This document shows positions 17,340 through 17,602 of a stretch of 17,602 nucleotides of DNA, piece after piece; within the stretch, counting starts at the first letter, position 1; each line of letters begins with the position of its first letter. Source of the DNA: Frankia sp. (GTDB taxonomy: Bacteria; Actinomycetota; Actinomycetes; Frankiales; Frankiaceae); NCBI GenBank assembly GCA_019689615.1, contig JADGHD010000028.1, forward strand, positions 1 to 17,602, read 5' to 3'. The position numbers and the translations under genes are program-made. The notes beneath the pieces were generated by a model. That model made no database searches. It was not told the origin of the DNA and was given only the letters and a program-made list of their open reading frames with translations.

Positions 17340-17602
17340 CTACCTGCCTCGTCTGGTCGCGCGCGGCACCGTTACCGCGTCTTCGTCGTCTTCCTTCGCC
17401 GGCCGCGGCCCCAGCGCGGCCGGCTCACCGTTCCCGGCGTGGGTCCGGCCACCCGCGGCGCGTCCCGTCGCCCGTCGGGTCCGGGCGCTGGCCGGCGGGG
17501 GGCTGCCCGCCGCCCGGGACCGGCGGCGGCACCGCGCCGCCCGCGCTGTCCCCATACCCACGCTCCACCGTGAACGGGTCCCGGGCCGGCGGTTATACAC
17601 AT
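17340..17602 (-). CDS. Uncertain open frame upstream of carA, possible C-terminal end of a gene beyond the window
   Basis: This frame is open from the right edge to a TAG at 17340-17342, four bases before the GTG start of carA, which would suit an upstream operon gene. The visible 86-87 residues are Arg/Ala/Pro-rich, ending with an acidic KEDDEDAVTVP stretch and RATRRGR, and I recognise no domain. In many actinobacteria a small membrane or PH-like protein lies between pyrC and carA, but nothing here identifies it. Third-position G+C looks lower than in the certain genes, and a second minus frame (stop at 17372) is also open. It may simply be the carA leader. Confidence 0.25.
   Translation of the reverse strand, partial: VYNRRPGTRSRWSVGMGTARAARCRRRSRAAGSPPPASARTRRATGRAAGGRTHAGNGEPAALGPRPAKEDDEDAVTVPRATRRGR
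17592..17597 (-). promoter_or_regulatory. Isolated -10-like hexamer at the right edge
   Basis: TATAAC on the minus strand matches five of six bases of the -10 consensus, a rarity in so GC-rich a sequence. The -35 would fall outside the window and cannot be checked. If real, it would give carA a leader of about 250 bases and would argue against the open frame at 17340-17602 being coding. Confidence 0.25.

Overview
The window is a very GC-rich (well over 70 % by eye), densely packed stretch of chromosome from an actinobacterium. Every gene I can support is on the minus strand, so transcription runs from right to left. Three things point to the group: strong G/C bias at third codon positions with mostly GTG starts, an mIHF/sIHF-type integration host factor found only in Actinobacteria, and a PriA that keeps its zinc-binding cysteines but has lost the helicase motifs. 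The gene order (carA-carB-pyrF-mihF-gmk-rpoZ-coaBC-metK-priA-def-fmt-rsmB-rpe-rib) is the conserved actinobacterial core order. The absence of pyrD between carB and pyrF and the overall style suggest a Frankia-like organism, but that is only a guess.

Layout in transcription order (right to left): a doubtful reading frame enters from the right edge (17340-17602). Then come carA, carB and pyrF (pyrimidine synthesis, almost no spacing), mihF (nucleoid protein, with two candidate promoters upstream), gmk (guanylate kinase), a tandem hairpin, rpoZ (RNA polymerase omega) and coaBC (CoA synthesis, 2 bases after rpoZ). These are followed by metK (SAM synthetase, with a palindromic upstream site), priA (restart primosome), a 15-bp inverted repeat, def and fmt (N-formyl-methionine removal and addition), rsmB (16S rRNA m5C methyltransferase), rpe (pentose phosphate epimerase) and a deaminase-only ribD. 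A canonical intrinsic terminator ends that unit. A textbook FMN riboswitch then leads into ribE (riboflavin synthase), which runs off the left edge.

The genes supply core needs: pyrimidines and GMP/GDP, CoA, SAM, translation initiation and peptide deformylation, rRNA modification, replication restart and riboflavin. Two points stand out. The priA reading frame is broken inside a cluster of G homopolymers (up to 15 G in a row, 7052-7139), which is either a sequence error or a slippage site. The riboflavin control region combines a terminator, an FMN aptamer and a hairpin touching the ribosome binding site. I see no mobile element, CRISPR array, tRNA, rRNA, phage gene or defence system, and no convincing undescribed system. 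This is a housekeeping region whose interest lies in its regulatory and structural details.
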